From Teichococcus aerophilus (GTDB lineage: Bacteria > Pseudomonadota > Alphaproteobacteria > Acetobacterales > Acetobacteraceae): DNA of 64,000 bases. Under the pieces are notes generated by a model. It did no database searches and was not told the origin of the DNA. It saw only the letters and a list, made by a program, of their open reading frames with translations. The stretch is from contig NZ_JACTVA010000019.1 of NCBI RefSeq assembly GCF_014490485.1, positions 24,344-88,343 of the forward strand, in the 5' to 3' direction. Made by a program: the position numbers and the translations under genes. Shown piece after piece: positions 35,857 to 43,431 of the stretch; position 1 is the first letter of the stretch, and each line of letters begins with the position of its first letter.

Positions 35857-36555
35857 ATGACCTCCGCCGTCACCGATCTCGAGCCGCTGGAACGCCGCAC
35901 GCTGGGCGAGACCATCTACGGCCAGCTCTCCGAACTGCTGATCTCCGGCCGGCTTGCACCTGGCGAGCGCCTTTCCCTGCGGGACAGCGCCGCCGTGCTC
36001 GGCGTCTCCGTCATGCCGGTGCGGGAAGCCGTCAGCCGCCTGGTGGCCGATGGGGCGCTGGAAGTGGCGCCCAACCGCGCCGTGCGCGTGCCGGTCATGA
36101 CCGCCTCCGGGTTCCGGGAGCTCGCCGACACCCGCATGGCCATCGAGGGCCTGGCCGCCGCCCGCGCCGCCCGCCACCGCACCCCGGCGCATCTCGGCGT
36201 GCTGCGCCGTGCCGAGGCCGCCTTCCGCGCCCTGGCGGATGAAGAGGAGTTCGACCCCGCCCTGTCGGTCGAGCTGAACCGGGACCTGCATTTCGCCGTC
36301 TACGATGCCTGCGGCCTGCCGACGCTGCGCAGCATCATCGCCGGGCTGTGGCTGAAGGCCGGCCCGGTCATCAACCTGGACCTGCGCGCCAGCCCGCGCC
36401 GCATCCAGCTCGGCCACGCCCGCCACCGCCATGCCGAGGCCCTGGCCGCCATCGAGGCCGGCGACGCCGCCGCCGCCGAGGCCGCCATCGCCGGCGATAT
36501 CGACCAAGCCGCCAGCTTCATCATCGCCCGCGGCGTGCTGCCCATCACCGCCTGA
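35857..36555 (+). CDS. GntR-family regulator, FCD type, of the hydroxy-acid cluster
   Basis: A 232-residue regulator. The winged helix (about 12-75: LGETIYGQLSELLISGRLAPGERLSLRDSAAVLGVSVMPVREAVSRL) is followed by an FCD domain (about 85-225) with NRDLHFAVYDACG and HARHRHAEALAAIEAGD, whose Asp/His residues normally bind a metal that coordinates a carboxylate ligand. It is divergent from the livJ-like gene, with a palindrome between, and directly upstream of an SDR gene. It very likely controls the catabolic cluster in response to its acid substrate. Confidence 0.92.
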   Translation: MTSAVTDLEPLERRTLGETIYGQLSELLISGRLAPGERLSLRDSAAVLGVSVMPVREAVSRLVADGALEVAPNRAVRVPVMTASGFRELADTRMAIEGLAAARAARHRTPAHLGVLRRAEAAFRALADEEEFDPALSVELNRDLHFAVYDACGLPTLRSIIAGLWLKAGPVINLDLRASPRRIQLGHARHRHAEALAAIEAGDAAAAEAAIAGDIDQAASFIIARGVLPITA

Positions 36556-36577
36556 CAAAAAACCGAGGAAACGACAG

Positions 36578-37345
36578 ATGGATCTTGGAATCACCGGCCT
36601 GCGCGTACTCGTCACCGCCGGCGCCAACGGCATCGGCCGCGGCATCGTCGAGGCATTCCTGGCCGAGGGCGCGAAGGTCTATACCTGTGATGTCGATGCC
36701 GCCGGCCTCGCCACCCTGCCCGCCGAGGTCGGCCACCAGGTCACCGACGTCGCCGACCGCGCCCAGGTCGCCACGCTGGTGGAATCCGCCGTCGCGCATC
36801 TCGGCGGGCTGGACGTGCTGGTCAACAACGCCGGCATCGCCGGCCCCACCGGCAAGGTGGAGGACATCAACCCGGAGGACTGGGACCGCTGCCTGCAGGT
36901 CTGCCTGACCAGCCAGTTCAACCTCGCGCGCCTCGCCGTCCCGCACCTGCGCGCCAGCGGCAACGCCTCCATCGTCAACCTCTCCTCCGCCGCCGGTCAT
37001 CTCGGCTTCGCGCTGCGCAGCCCCTACGCCGCCGCCAAGTGGGGCGTCATCGGCTTCACCAAGTCGCTGTCCATCGAGCTGGGCGAGGCCGGCATCCGCG
37101 TCAACGCCATCCTGCCCGGCCTCGTCGCCGGGGACCGCCAGCGCCGCGTGCTGGAAGCCAAGGCCCAGCAGCGCGGCCTGCCCTTCGCGGAGGTGGAGAA
37201 GGCCGCCTTCTCCTACGTCTCCATCAAGGACTACGTCACGCCGCAGCAGCTGGCGGACCAGATCCTGTTTATCTGCAGCCCGCGCGGCCGCACCATCTCC
37301 GGCCAGGCCATCGCCGTGGATGGCGATACGCGCATGCTGGCCTGA
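36578..37345 (+). CDS. SDR-family oxidoreductase
   Basis: A 255-residue classical short-chain dehydrogenase. It has the cofactor motif LVTAGANGIGRG, CDVDAAG (acidic residue favouring NAD), NNAGIAGPTG, the catalytic Ser in NLSSAAGHLG and Tyr/Lys in SPYAAAKWG, and an IRVNAILPG-type segment. GAGGAA stands 9 bases before the ATG. It starts 22 bases after gntR and is probably co-transcribed with it. It could supply another oxidation step of the neighbouring pathway, or act on a different stereoisomer than the lambda-crystallin-like enzyme. Confidence 0.9.
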   Translation: MDLGITGLRVLVTAGANGIGRGIVEAFLAEGAKVYTCDVDAAGLATLPAEVGHQVTDVADRAQVATLVESAVAHLGGLDVLVNNAGIAGPTGKVEDINPEDWDRCLQVCLTSQFNLARLAVPHLRASGNASIVNLSSAAGHLGFALRSPYAAAKWGVIGFTKSLSIELGEAGIRVNAILPGLVAGDRQRRVLEAKAQQRGLPFAEVEKAAFSYVSIKDYVTPQQLADQILFICSPRGRTISGQAIAVDGDTRMLA

Positions 37346-37351
37346 ACCTGC

Positions 37352-38017
37352 TCAGGCAATCTCCCGCACCAGCTTGGCGCGGATGGCGCGGGCGAAATCC
37401 GCCCGCCCCTCCGCCGCCAGCACGAAGGCGCCGGGGCCGCCGATCACCTCGGCAGCGTAGCGCTCCTCCAGCCCCGGCGTGCCGCCCAGGATGGCCAGGG
37501 CATTGATGGTAATGCCGGACGCCACCGCGTCGTCCCGCGCCACGCTGGCCGGCCGCAACCCGCGCATGTCCGGCGCATCGCCTGAGATGTCGATCACCTT
37601 CTCCGCCCCCCGCCATGGCGCGGCGGCAATCAGCCGCGCCGCATGGTCGATGGCATCGCCGATGGCGTTCCAGCTCTGGCGGGACCGCGGCGCATCGCGG
37701 AAGGCTGCCGCCGCGATGGCGGCGCTGGCCGCATCCGCCACCCGGTGCCACTCCACCACCGTCGCCGCGCCACCCGGCGCGCCCCATTCCACCATGGCGA
37801 TGCCGATGGCCCCCGCCGGCCCGCCGGCAATGGCCGCCAGCACCGAGGGATGGCCCACCGCCTCCGCGCAGCCTTCCCGTTGCAGGTGGAATTCCTCCGG
37901 CGTGATGCTGCCCGATGCGTCGATGGCCAGCACCAGCAGCACGTCCACCTCGCCCTCCGCCCGCGCGGGCGTGGCGGTGGCCAGCAACGGCAGGGTCAGC
38001 ATCTGGCGGCGCAGCAT
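37352..38017 (-). CDS. DUF1194 secreted von Willebrand A-like protein
   Basis: A 221-residue protein with a short signal peptide (MLRRQMLTLPLLATATPARA). The mature protein begins EVDVLLVLAIDASGSITPEEFHLQREG, a MIDAS-like DxSGS motif as in VWA domains. It continues with SWNAIGDAIDHAARLI and KVIDISGDAPDMRG. DUF1194 proteins are periplasmic and of unknown function. The ATG giving this signal peptide is chosen over upstream starts. It is convergent with the SDR gene (6-base gap) and divergent from the ATP-grasp gene. Confidence 0.88.
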   Translation of the reverse strand: MLRRQMLTLPLLATATPARAEGEVDVLLVLAIDASGSITPEEFHLQREGCAEAVGHPSVLAAIAGGPAGAIGIAMVEWGAPGGAATVVEWHRVADAASAAIAAAAFRDAPRSRQSWNAIGDAIDHAARLIAAAPWRGAEKVIDISGDAPDMRGLRPASVARDDAVASGITINALAILGGTPGLEERYAAEVIGGPGAFVLAAEGRADFARAIRAKLVREIA

Positions 38018-38250
38018 GGGCGGGCTCCGTCGGGGTGCAAACCAGCGTCGGCCAGCGCCGCCACGCCTGTCAACGCTTCCCTCGCGGGCAGGATGATGCC
38101 GCCTTGTGCAGAAAACCCGCGCCAAATCGCCGGTTCGGGAGATGAAACGTTGAGAGCGGCTTGCGCGTAACCCCAAAGCCTTGCTCAAGTCGCACGGTAC
38201 CATTCGCGACGCCGCCTCAGGCGCCATCCAAGAGGAAGACGGAACCAGCC

Positions 38251-39816
38251 GTGGCAGATCGACCTTCCTCAGCCTTCGACGAAATGCACGCCGAAGGCGC
38301 CATCCGCTCCCCCTATGCCGAGATGGCGCGTTTCCTCGACGCCACCGGCCAGGAGGCCCTGGACCAGAAGCGGCGTGAAGCCGAGGTCCTGTTCCGCCGC
38401 ATCGGCGTCACCTTCGCCGTCTATACGGAAGGCGGGGACCCCGAGCGGCTGATCCCCTTCGACGTCATCCCCCGCATCCTGGCGCGTGACGAATGGGAAC
38501 GCCTCTCCCAGGGGCTGGAGCAGCGCGTGCGCGCGCTGAACGCCTTCCTCACCGACGTGTATGGCGAACAGGCCATCATCAAGGCCGGCCGCATCCCGCC
38601 CGAGCTTGTGCTGCAGAACGAAGGCTACCTGCCGCAGATGAGGGGCTTCGTCCCGCCCGGCGGCGTCTGGACCGTCATCTCCGGCATCGACCTGGTGCGC
38701 ACGGAAGCCGATCAGTTCTATGTGCTGGAAGACAATTGCCGCACGCCCTCCGGCGTCTCCTACATGCTGGAGAACCGGGAGGCGATGTTCCGCCTCTTCC
38801 CCGAGATCTGCGCCCGCCACCGCATCGCCCCGGTCAGCCACTATCCGGAGGAGCTGCTGGAAACGCTGAAGAGCATCGCGCCGGAAAGCTGCAGCGGCAC
38901 GCCCAACGTCGTGGTGCTGACGCCCGGCCCGTATAACAGCGCCTATTACGAACACTCCTTCCTCGCCGACGAGATGGGCGTGGAACTGGTGGAAGGCGCT
39001 GACCTGTTCGTGCGGGACGAGATGGTGTTCATGCGCACCACCGCCGGCCCGAAGCGCGTGGACGTCATCTACCGCCGCATCGACGACGATTTCATCGACC
39101 CCGAATGCTTCCGCGCCGACAGCGTCGTGGGCGTCCCCGGGCTGATGGCGGCCTACCGCGCCGGCAACGTCTCCCTCGCCAACGCGCCCGGCACCGGCAT
39201 CGCCGACGACAAGGCCGTCTACCCCTATGTGCCGGAGATGGTGCGCTTCTACCTGAAGGAAGAGCCCATCCTCTCCAACGTCCCCACCTTCATGTGCGAA
39301 CGCCCGGCGGACCAGGACTACGTACTGGCGAACCTGGACAAGCTGGTGGTGAAGCTGGCGCGCGGCTCCGGCGGCTACGGCATGCTGGTCGGCCCGCACG
39401 CGACGCAGGAACAGCGCGACGACTTCGCTGGCCGCATCAAGGCCCGGCCGGGCGACTACATCGCCCAGCCTACCCTCGCCCTCTCCACCGTGCCCACGCT
39501 CGGCGAGGCCGGCATCGGCCCGCGCCATGTGGACCTGCGCCCCTTCGTGCTGTTCGGCAAGGAAGTCCGCATGGTGCCGGGCGGGCTGACGCGCGTGGCG
39601 CTGCGCGAAGGTTCCCTGGTGGTCAATTCCAGCCAGGGCGGCGGCACCAAGGATACCTGGGTGCTGATGGAGGACCCGCCGGCCGAGGGGCAGCTCGCCC
39701 TGCCCCCGCCGGAGGAGCCAGCCGCCTTGCAATCCCAAGGGCAATCCCAGTCCCAATCTCAGGGTAAGTCCCAGTCTCAGGGCCAGAGCAGCCGCCAGCA
39801 GCAAGGGGAAGGCTGA
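38251..39816 (+). CDS. Circularly permuted ATP-grasp protein
   Basis: About 521 residues, the predicted peptide/amide-bond ligase of the ATP-grasp, alpha-E, Anbu cluster. Conserved parts are PFDVIPRILARDEWERLSQGLEQRVRALN, DLVRTEADQFYVLEDNCRTPSGVSYMLENR, DVIYRRIDDDFIDPE, KLVVKLARGSGGYGMLVG and RHVDLRPFVLFGKEVRMVPGGLTRVAL. The start is taken as GTG (AGAGGAAG upstream); ATG 38284 is an alternative. The last 30 residues are an unusual Ser/Gln-repeat tail beyond the conserved PEEPAA. It is 4 bases before the alpha-E gene. Confidence 0.92.
   Translation: MADRPSSAFDEMHAEGAIRSPYAEMARFLDATGQEALDQKRREAEVLFRRIGVTFAVYTEGGDPERLIPFDVIPRILARDEWERLSQGLEQRVRALNAFLTDVYGEQAIIKAGRIPPELVLQNEGYLPQMRGFVPPGGVWTVISGIDLVRTEADQFYVLEDNCRTPSGVSYMLENREAMFRLFPEICARHRIAPVSHYPEELLETLKSIAPESCSGTPNVVVLTPGPYNSAYYEHSFLADEMGVELVEGADLFVRDEMVFMRTTAGPKRVDVIYRRIDDDFIDPECFRADSVVGVPGLMAAYRAGNVSLANAPGTGIADDKAVYPYVPEMVRFYLKEEPILSNVPTFMCERPADQDYVLANLDKLVVKLARGSGGYGMLVGPHATQEQRDDFAGRIKARPGDYIAQPTLALSTVPTLGEAGIGPRHVDLRPFVLFGKEVRMVPGGLTRVALREGSLVVNSSQGGGTKDTWVLMEDPPAEGQLALPPPEEPAALQSQGQSQSQSQGKSQSQGQSSRQQQGEG
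39730..39806 (+). repeat. Short tandem repeats encoding a Ser/Gln-rich C-terminal tail
   Basis: Degenerate units of CAATCCCAR and GTCCCARTCTCAGGG(T/C) (about 9-18 bases) repeat through the end of the ATP-grasp gene. They encode alternating Gln-Ser pairs with interspersed Gly and Lys. The base composition is much less GC-rich than the rest of the gene. This looks like a slippage-prone tract rather than a conserved domain. Confidence 0.7.
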
Positions 39817-39820
39817 ACCA

Positions 39821-40768
39821 ATGCTGTCCCGTACCGCCGATTGCCTGTTCTGGCTCGGCCGCTATTCCGAACGCGCGGGCAACGTCGCCCGCGGCCTCGC
39901 CGCCACGCTGCGCATGGCCATGCTCGCCCAGCCCCTCAGCGCCGAGGATGAATGGCGCTCCCTGCTCATCGCCACCGGCAGCGAGCCCGGCTTCCTGGCC
40001 AAGCACCCCGCCCCCACCGCCGAGGCGGTGATCCACTGGCTGACTCTGGACCTGGACAATCCCTCCGGCATCGCCGCCTGCGTGGAAGCCGGCCGCCGCA
40101 ACGCCCGCACCGTCCGCACCGCGCTGACGGTGGATATGTGGGAAGCCATCAACGATACCTGGATCGAGTTCCGCCGCCTCGACCCCTCCGTCACCAAGGG
40201 GGACCGGCTGCCGGGCTTCCTGGACTGGGTGAAGTCCCGCACCCTGCTGTTCAACGGCGCGGCGACGGACACGATGTTGCGGGACGACGCCTGGCGCTTC
40301 GTCCATCTCGGCACCATGCTGGAACGGGCGGACAACACCGCGCGCCTGCTGGATGTCCGCCACGCGGCGTTCGATGCCAGCGGCGGCGCCGATGCATCCC
40401 ACTACGCGCAATGGCAGGCCGTGCTGCGCTCCGTCTCCGCCCTGCGCGCCTACCAGCACGTCTTCCACGCCCGCTTGCAGCCGCAACTGGTGGTGGAGCT
40501 GCTGCTGCTGCGCAAGGAACTGCCGCGCTCCCTGCTTGCCTGCTACCGCAGCGTGGAATCGGTGCTGGATGCCATCGCGGACAATAATGGCGGCACCCGC
40601 GGCGCCTGCCACAGCCTGGCCGCGCAACTGCACGCCAGCATGCGCGACACCGAGACGGCGGACATCCTGGAACAGGGCCTGCACGGCTTCCTGACCGGTA
40701 CGATCGACCGCAATATCGAGCTCGGCCAGCAGATCGGCCTGCTCTACCTGAACGGACGCCAGCCGTGA
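39821..40768 (+). CDS. Alpha-E domain protein (DUF403)
   Basis: A 315-residue, all-helical protein starting MLSRTADCLFWLGRYSERAGNVARGL, the diagnostic opening of the alpha-E family. It continues with SRTLLFNGAATDTMLRDDAWRFVHLGTMLERADNTARLLDVR and LQPQLVVELLLLRKELPRSLLACYRSV. The role is unknown; it always travels with the permuted ATP-grasp protein and often with a transglutaminase-like and a proteasome-like protein. Its TGA overlaps the GTG of the next gene (GTGA). Confidence 0.93.
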   Translation: MLSRTADCLFWLGRYSERAGNVARGLAATLRMAMLAQPLSAEDEWRSLLIATGSEPGFLAKHPAPTAEAVIHWLTLDLDNPSGIAACVEAGRRNARTVRTALTVDMWEAINDTWIEFRRLDPSVTKGDRLPGFLDWVKSRTLLFNGAATDTMLRDDAWRFVHLGTMLERADNTARLLDVRHAAFDASGGADASHYAQWQAVLRSVSALRAYQHVFHARLQPQLVVELLLLRKELPRSLLACYRSVESVLDAIADNNGGTRGACHSLAAQLHASMRDTETADILEQGLHGFLTGTIDRNIELGQQIGLLYLNGRQP

Positions 40769-41583
40769 CCTATTGCGTCGGCCTCTGGCTGGAGCAAGGC
40801 TTGGTGATGCTGGCCGATACCCGCACCAATGCGGGCGTCGACAACATCTCCACCTTCTCCAAGGTCTACACGGCAACGGTGCCGGGGGAACGGGTGCTCT
40901 GCCTGCTCTCCGCCGGTAACCTCGCCATCACCCAGGCGGTGTGGAACCGCCTGGGCGAAGGGCTGACGCTGGAGGGTGAGCACCATACCCTGCTGACGGT
41001 GCCGTCCATGTTCCGCGCCGCGCAGCTGGTCGGCGCCGCCATCCGTCAGGTCTACCAGATCGATGGCCCGACGCTGAAGGACCAGGGCGTCGGCTTCGAT
41101 GTTTCCATCATGCTGGGCGGGCAGATCGCCGGCGGCCCGGTGCGCCTGTACCTGGTCTACGCCGCCGGCAACTTCATCGAGGCGACGCCCGACACACCCT
41201 TCCTGCAGATCGGCGAGCACAAATACGGCAAGCCGATCCTGGACCGCGCGCTGACGCACCAGACCAGCCTGGAAGGCGGCGTGAAGCTGACCCTGGTCAG
41301 CATGGACAGCACGCTGCGCTCCAACCTCACCGTCGGCCTGCCGCTGGACCTCGTGGTCTACGACACCGACAGCTTCCAGATTCGCCTGCAACAGCGCATC
41401 ACGGAAGAGGACCCATATTTCCGCAGCCTGCGGGAAGCCTGGTCCGTCGCCCTGCGCGATGCCTACCGGCAGATGCCGGAACCCGCCTGGCTGCAACCCG
41501 CCATACCCCCCGTGCAGGGCACCAGCACCGCCGAGCTCGGCAGCGGCCTGAACCTGGGCCCCATCGACATCCTGCCAGATTGA
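40765..41583 (+). CDS. Anbu-type proteasome-like peptidase
   Basis: A 272-residue Ntn-hydrolase of the Anbu (ancestral beta subunit) family. The protein begins M-T-Y-C-V-G-L; removal of the initiator Met would expose Thr as the catalytic nucleophile. MLADTRTNAGVDNISTFSKVY supplies the conserved Asp and Lys of proteasome-type sites. Further segments are VGFDVSIMLGGQIAGGPVRLYLVYAAGNFIEATPDTPFLQIGEHKYGKPILDR. The start is GTG, overlapping the alpha-E stop. It is a cytoplasmic self-assembling peptidase with unknown natural substrate, presumably acting on whatever the ATP-grasp enzyme makes. Confidence 0.94.
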   Translation: MTYCVGLWLEQGLVMLADTRTNAGVDNISTFSKVYTATVPGERVLCLLSAGNLAITQAVWNRLGEGLTLEGEHHTLLTVPSMFRAAQLVGAAIRQVYQIDGPTLKDQGVGFDVSIMLGGQIAGGPVRLYLVYAAGNFIEATPDTPFLQIGEHKYGKPILDRALTHQTSLEGGVKLTLVSMDSTLRSNLTVGLPLDLVVYDTDSFQIRLQQRITEEDPYFRSLREAWSVALRDAYRQMPEPAWLQPAIPPVQGTSTAELGSGLNLGPIDILPD

Positions 41584-41726
41584 AGGCGGGTTCAGGAACT
41601 TTCCCGCCTCGCCTTCTTCCCCAGGCCATCGCGCACCCGGTCCAGCCGGTCCGGTCAGGCCGTCCATGCCCCCGATCGGCCAGCGCCCAGCCGCGCCATG
41701 AGGCCCCCGCAAACTCGCGGAAGACA

Positions 41727-41760
41727 GAACAGGCCGGAGAATTCCTTCCCCGGCCTGTTC
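41727..41760. terminator. Bidirectional terminator between Anbu and PRISE genes
   Basis: GAACAGGCCGG and CCGGCCTGTTC form an 11-bp perfect stem between convergent genes. The inner GGAGAATTCCTTCCCC continues the pairing with one mismatch. It belongs to the GGCCGGGGAA hairpin family of this window. Confidence 0.75.
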
Positions 41761-41782
41761 CAACAAACCCCTGTCAGCACAT

Positions 41783-42844
41783 TCAGGGAATCAGCCGCTC
41801 CCGCCGCAGCTGCGCGAACAGCTCCAGGAACGCATCCTCGGTCGGCTGATACGAAGTGAAGCCCAGGCGGCGGCTCTTGCTCATATCCGTCACCACCTCG
41901 ACCGGCCGGCCCAGATCGGCATCGGTGTGCCAGGGCGAGGCCAGGCGCCCCAGATCGGCCTCCACCAACCCTTCGCGCGCGGCGATCTTCCGCCACAAGC
42001 CGGCATCATCAGCCATCTGCGCCTCCAACGGCTGCACCGTGCCGTCGAACGGCGCCGGCTCCAGCCCGAACCAGCGGGCGATGCGCTCCCACATCCAGCT
42101 CCAGCGGAACACATCGCCATTGACGACGTTGAAGTCCTGGTTGCGCGCCGCCGGCGTGGTCGCGGCCCAGAGCAGGTGCCGCGCCAGCAACCGGGCATCG
42201 GTCATGTCGGTCAGGCCGTTCCACTGCATGGCGGAGCCCGGGAAGCGGAAGGGCCGGCCGGTTGCCTTGCACAGCGTGGCGTACACGGCCAGCGTCGTGC
42301 CCATGTTCATCGCATTGCCCACGGCCTTGCCGATGATGGTGTGCGGCCGGTGCACGCTCCAGCCGAAGCCGTCCCGCCCGGCGGCGGCGAACACCTCGTC
42401 CTCCTGCGCATAGTAGAAATTCTCGATGTCCAGCCGCCCCTGCTCCTCGCGGAACGGCGTCTGCGGCAGCACGCCTTTGCCATAGGCCTCGAACGGGCCA
42501 AGGTAATGCTTCAGCCCCGTCACCAGCCCCACATGCCGCACACTGCCGGCCGCCCGCAGCGCATCCAGCAGGTTGCGCACCATGGCGGCGTTGACGCGGA
42601 TATTCTCCGCCTCGGTGCTCTGGCGAGACCAGGTGGCGATGAACACCGCCTCCGGCCGCACCCCGTCCAGCGCCGCCGCCAGCCCCGCCGCGTCCTGCAA
42701 ATCCGCCGCGATGGGCAGGACGCCGTCCTGCGGCGCCGGCCGCCGCGCCAGGCCATGCACCGCCCAGCCCTCCGCCACCAGCCGCTCGGCCGTGGCACTG
42801 CCGACGATGCCGCTCGTCCCCACCACCAATGCTGTCTTCGCCAT
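41783..42844 (-). CDS. PRISE-like atypical SDR reductase
   Basis: A 353-residue NAD(P)-dependent reductase. The Rossmann motif is ALVVGTSGIVGSATAERLVAEG. The rest (VFIATWSRQSTEAENIRVNAAMVRNLLDAL, VTGLKHYLGPF, FYYAQEDEVF, WSVHRPHTIIGKAVGNAMNMGTTLAVYA) matches the progesterone-5beta-reductase/iridoid-synthase-like (PRISE) group, in which the Tyr-x-x-x-Lys dyad is replaced by Lys (TGLKHY) and Tyr (FYYAQED). Substrates are usually enones. It is divergent from an HxlR regulator, the classic arrangement for electrophile-responsive reductases. Confidence 0.87.
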   Translation of the reverse strand: MAKTALVVGTSGIVGSATAERLVAEGWAVHGLARRPAPQDGVLPIAADLQDAAGLAAALDGVRPEAVFIATWSRQSTEAENIRVNAAMVRNLLDALRAAGSVRHVGLVTGLKHYLGPFEAYGKGVLPQTPFREEQGRLDIENFYYAQEDEVFAAAGRDGFGWSVHRPHTIIGKAVGNAMNMGTTLAVYATLCKATGRPFRFPGSAMQWNGLTDMTDARLLARHLLWAATTPAARNQDFNVVNGDVFRWSWMWERIARWFGLEPAPFDGTVQPLEAQMADDAGLWRKIAAREGLVEADLGRLASPWHTDADLGRPVEVVTDMSKSRRLGFTSYQPTEDAFLELFAQLRRERLIP

Positions 42845-42868
42845 GTATCCAACTCCGTCGCATTCGGC

Positions 42869-42926
42869 GCCGGGGCGCATCCGCCCCGGCACTGTCATCC
42901 TCAAGGCGGCCCCGGCGCATGCGCCG
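42869..42926. promoter_or_regulatory. Two perfect palindromes in the PRISE/hxlR intergenic region
   Basis: GCCGGGGCG-CATC-CGCCCCGGC (42869-42890) and the 14-bp palindrome CGGCGCATGCGCCG (42913-42926) lie in the 168-base divergent spacer. Either could be the HxlR operator; the second is nearer to the regulator's probable promoter. The first could also be a structural element. Confidence 0.35.
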
Positions 42927-43012
42927 CAGGCCATTGGACTCTAGCTAGGAAGAGGGGCGGCCCGCGCTAGAAGGCACCCATCAGGGACATACGCACCAGG
43001 AGGTTCCCACCC

Positions 43013-43390
43013 ATGAAACCCGGCAGCCCGGAAGAAGAAGGCCGCGAGGATTGCGCGCCAAGGCGGGCGCTGGACCTGTTCGCCACCAAATGGCTCAGCA
43101 TGGTCCTGCACACGCTGCACCGGCGGCATGGCGGCCGCGCCCGCACCGGCGTGCTGCTGCGCTCGCTGCCCGGCATCTCCAAAAAGATGCTGACGCAGAC
43201 GTTGCGGGAGATGGAGGCACGCCGCCTCGTCACCCGCCACGTCCACGGCACCGTCCCGCCCGCCGTCGAGTACGCGCTGACACCGCTCGGCATACGGTTC
43301 ATCGAGCCGGTGGAACTGCTCTACGACTGGGCCCGCCGCAACCCTGATGCGCTGGATGCCCTGCCCGCCGGCGCGACCTCACGCTGGTAG
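43013..43390 (+). CDS. HxlR-family regulator
   Basis: A 125-residue winged-helix protein. RRALDLFATKWLSMVLHTLHRR is followed by RTGVLLRSLPGISKKMLTQTLREMEARRLVTRHVHGTVPPAVEYALTPLG, which is the HxlR core. An AGGAGG Shine-Dalgarno precedes the ATG. The usual conserved N-terminal cysteine of redox- or aldehyde-sensing HxlR proteins may be Cys14. It probably represses the divergent reductase gene. Confidence 0.93.
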   Translation: MKPGSPEEEGREDCAPRRALDLFATKWLSMVLHTLHRRHGGRARTGVLLRSLPGISKKMLTQTLREMEARRLVTRHVHGTVPPAVEYALTPLGIRFIEPVELLYDWARRNPDALDALPAGATSRW

Positions 43391-43403
43391 CGCCGGCGGC
43401 GCA

Positions 43404-43423
43404 GGCCGAGCGGCAGCTCGGCC
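43404..43423. terminator. Bidirectional hairpin between hxlR and metE
   Basis: GGCCGAGC-GGCA-GCTCGGCC is a perfect 8-bp stem placed between the convergent stops. There is no T run. Confidence 0.55.
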
Positions 43424-43431
43424 CGCGCGGC

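Noticed and set aside
39730..39806. CRISPR-like short repeats
   Set aside because: Units are degenerate, unspaced and in frame with the ATP-grasp gene; they encode a Ser/Gln tail.
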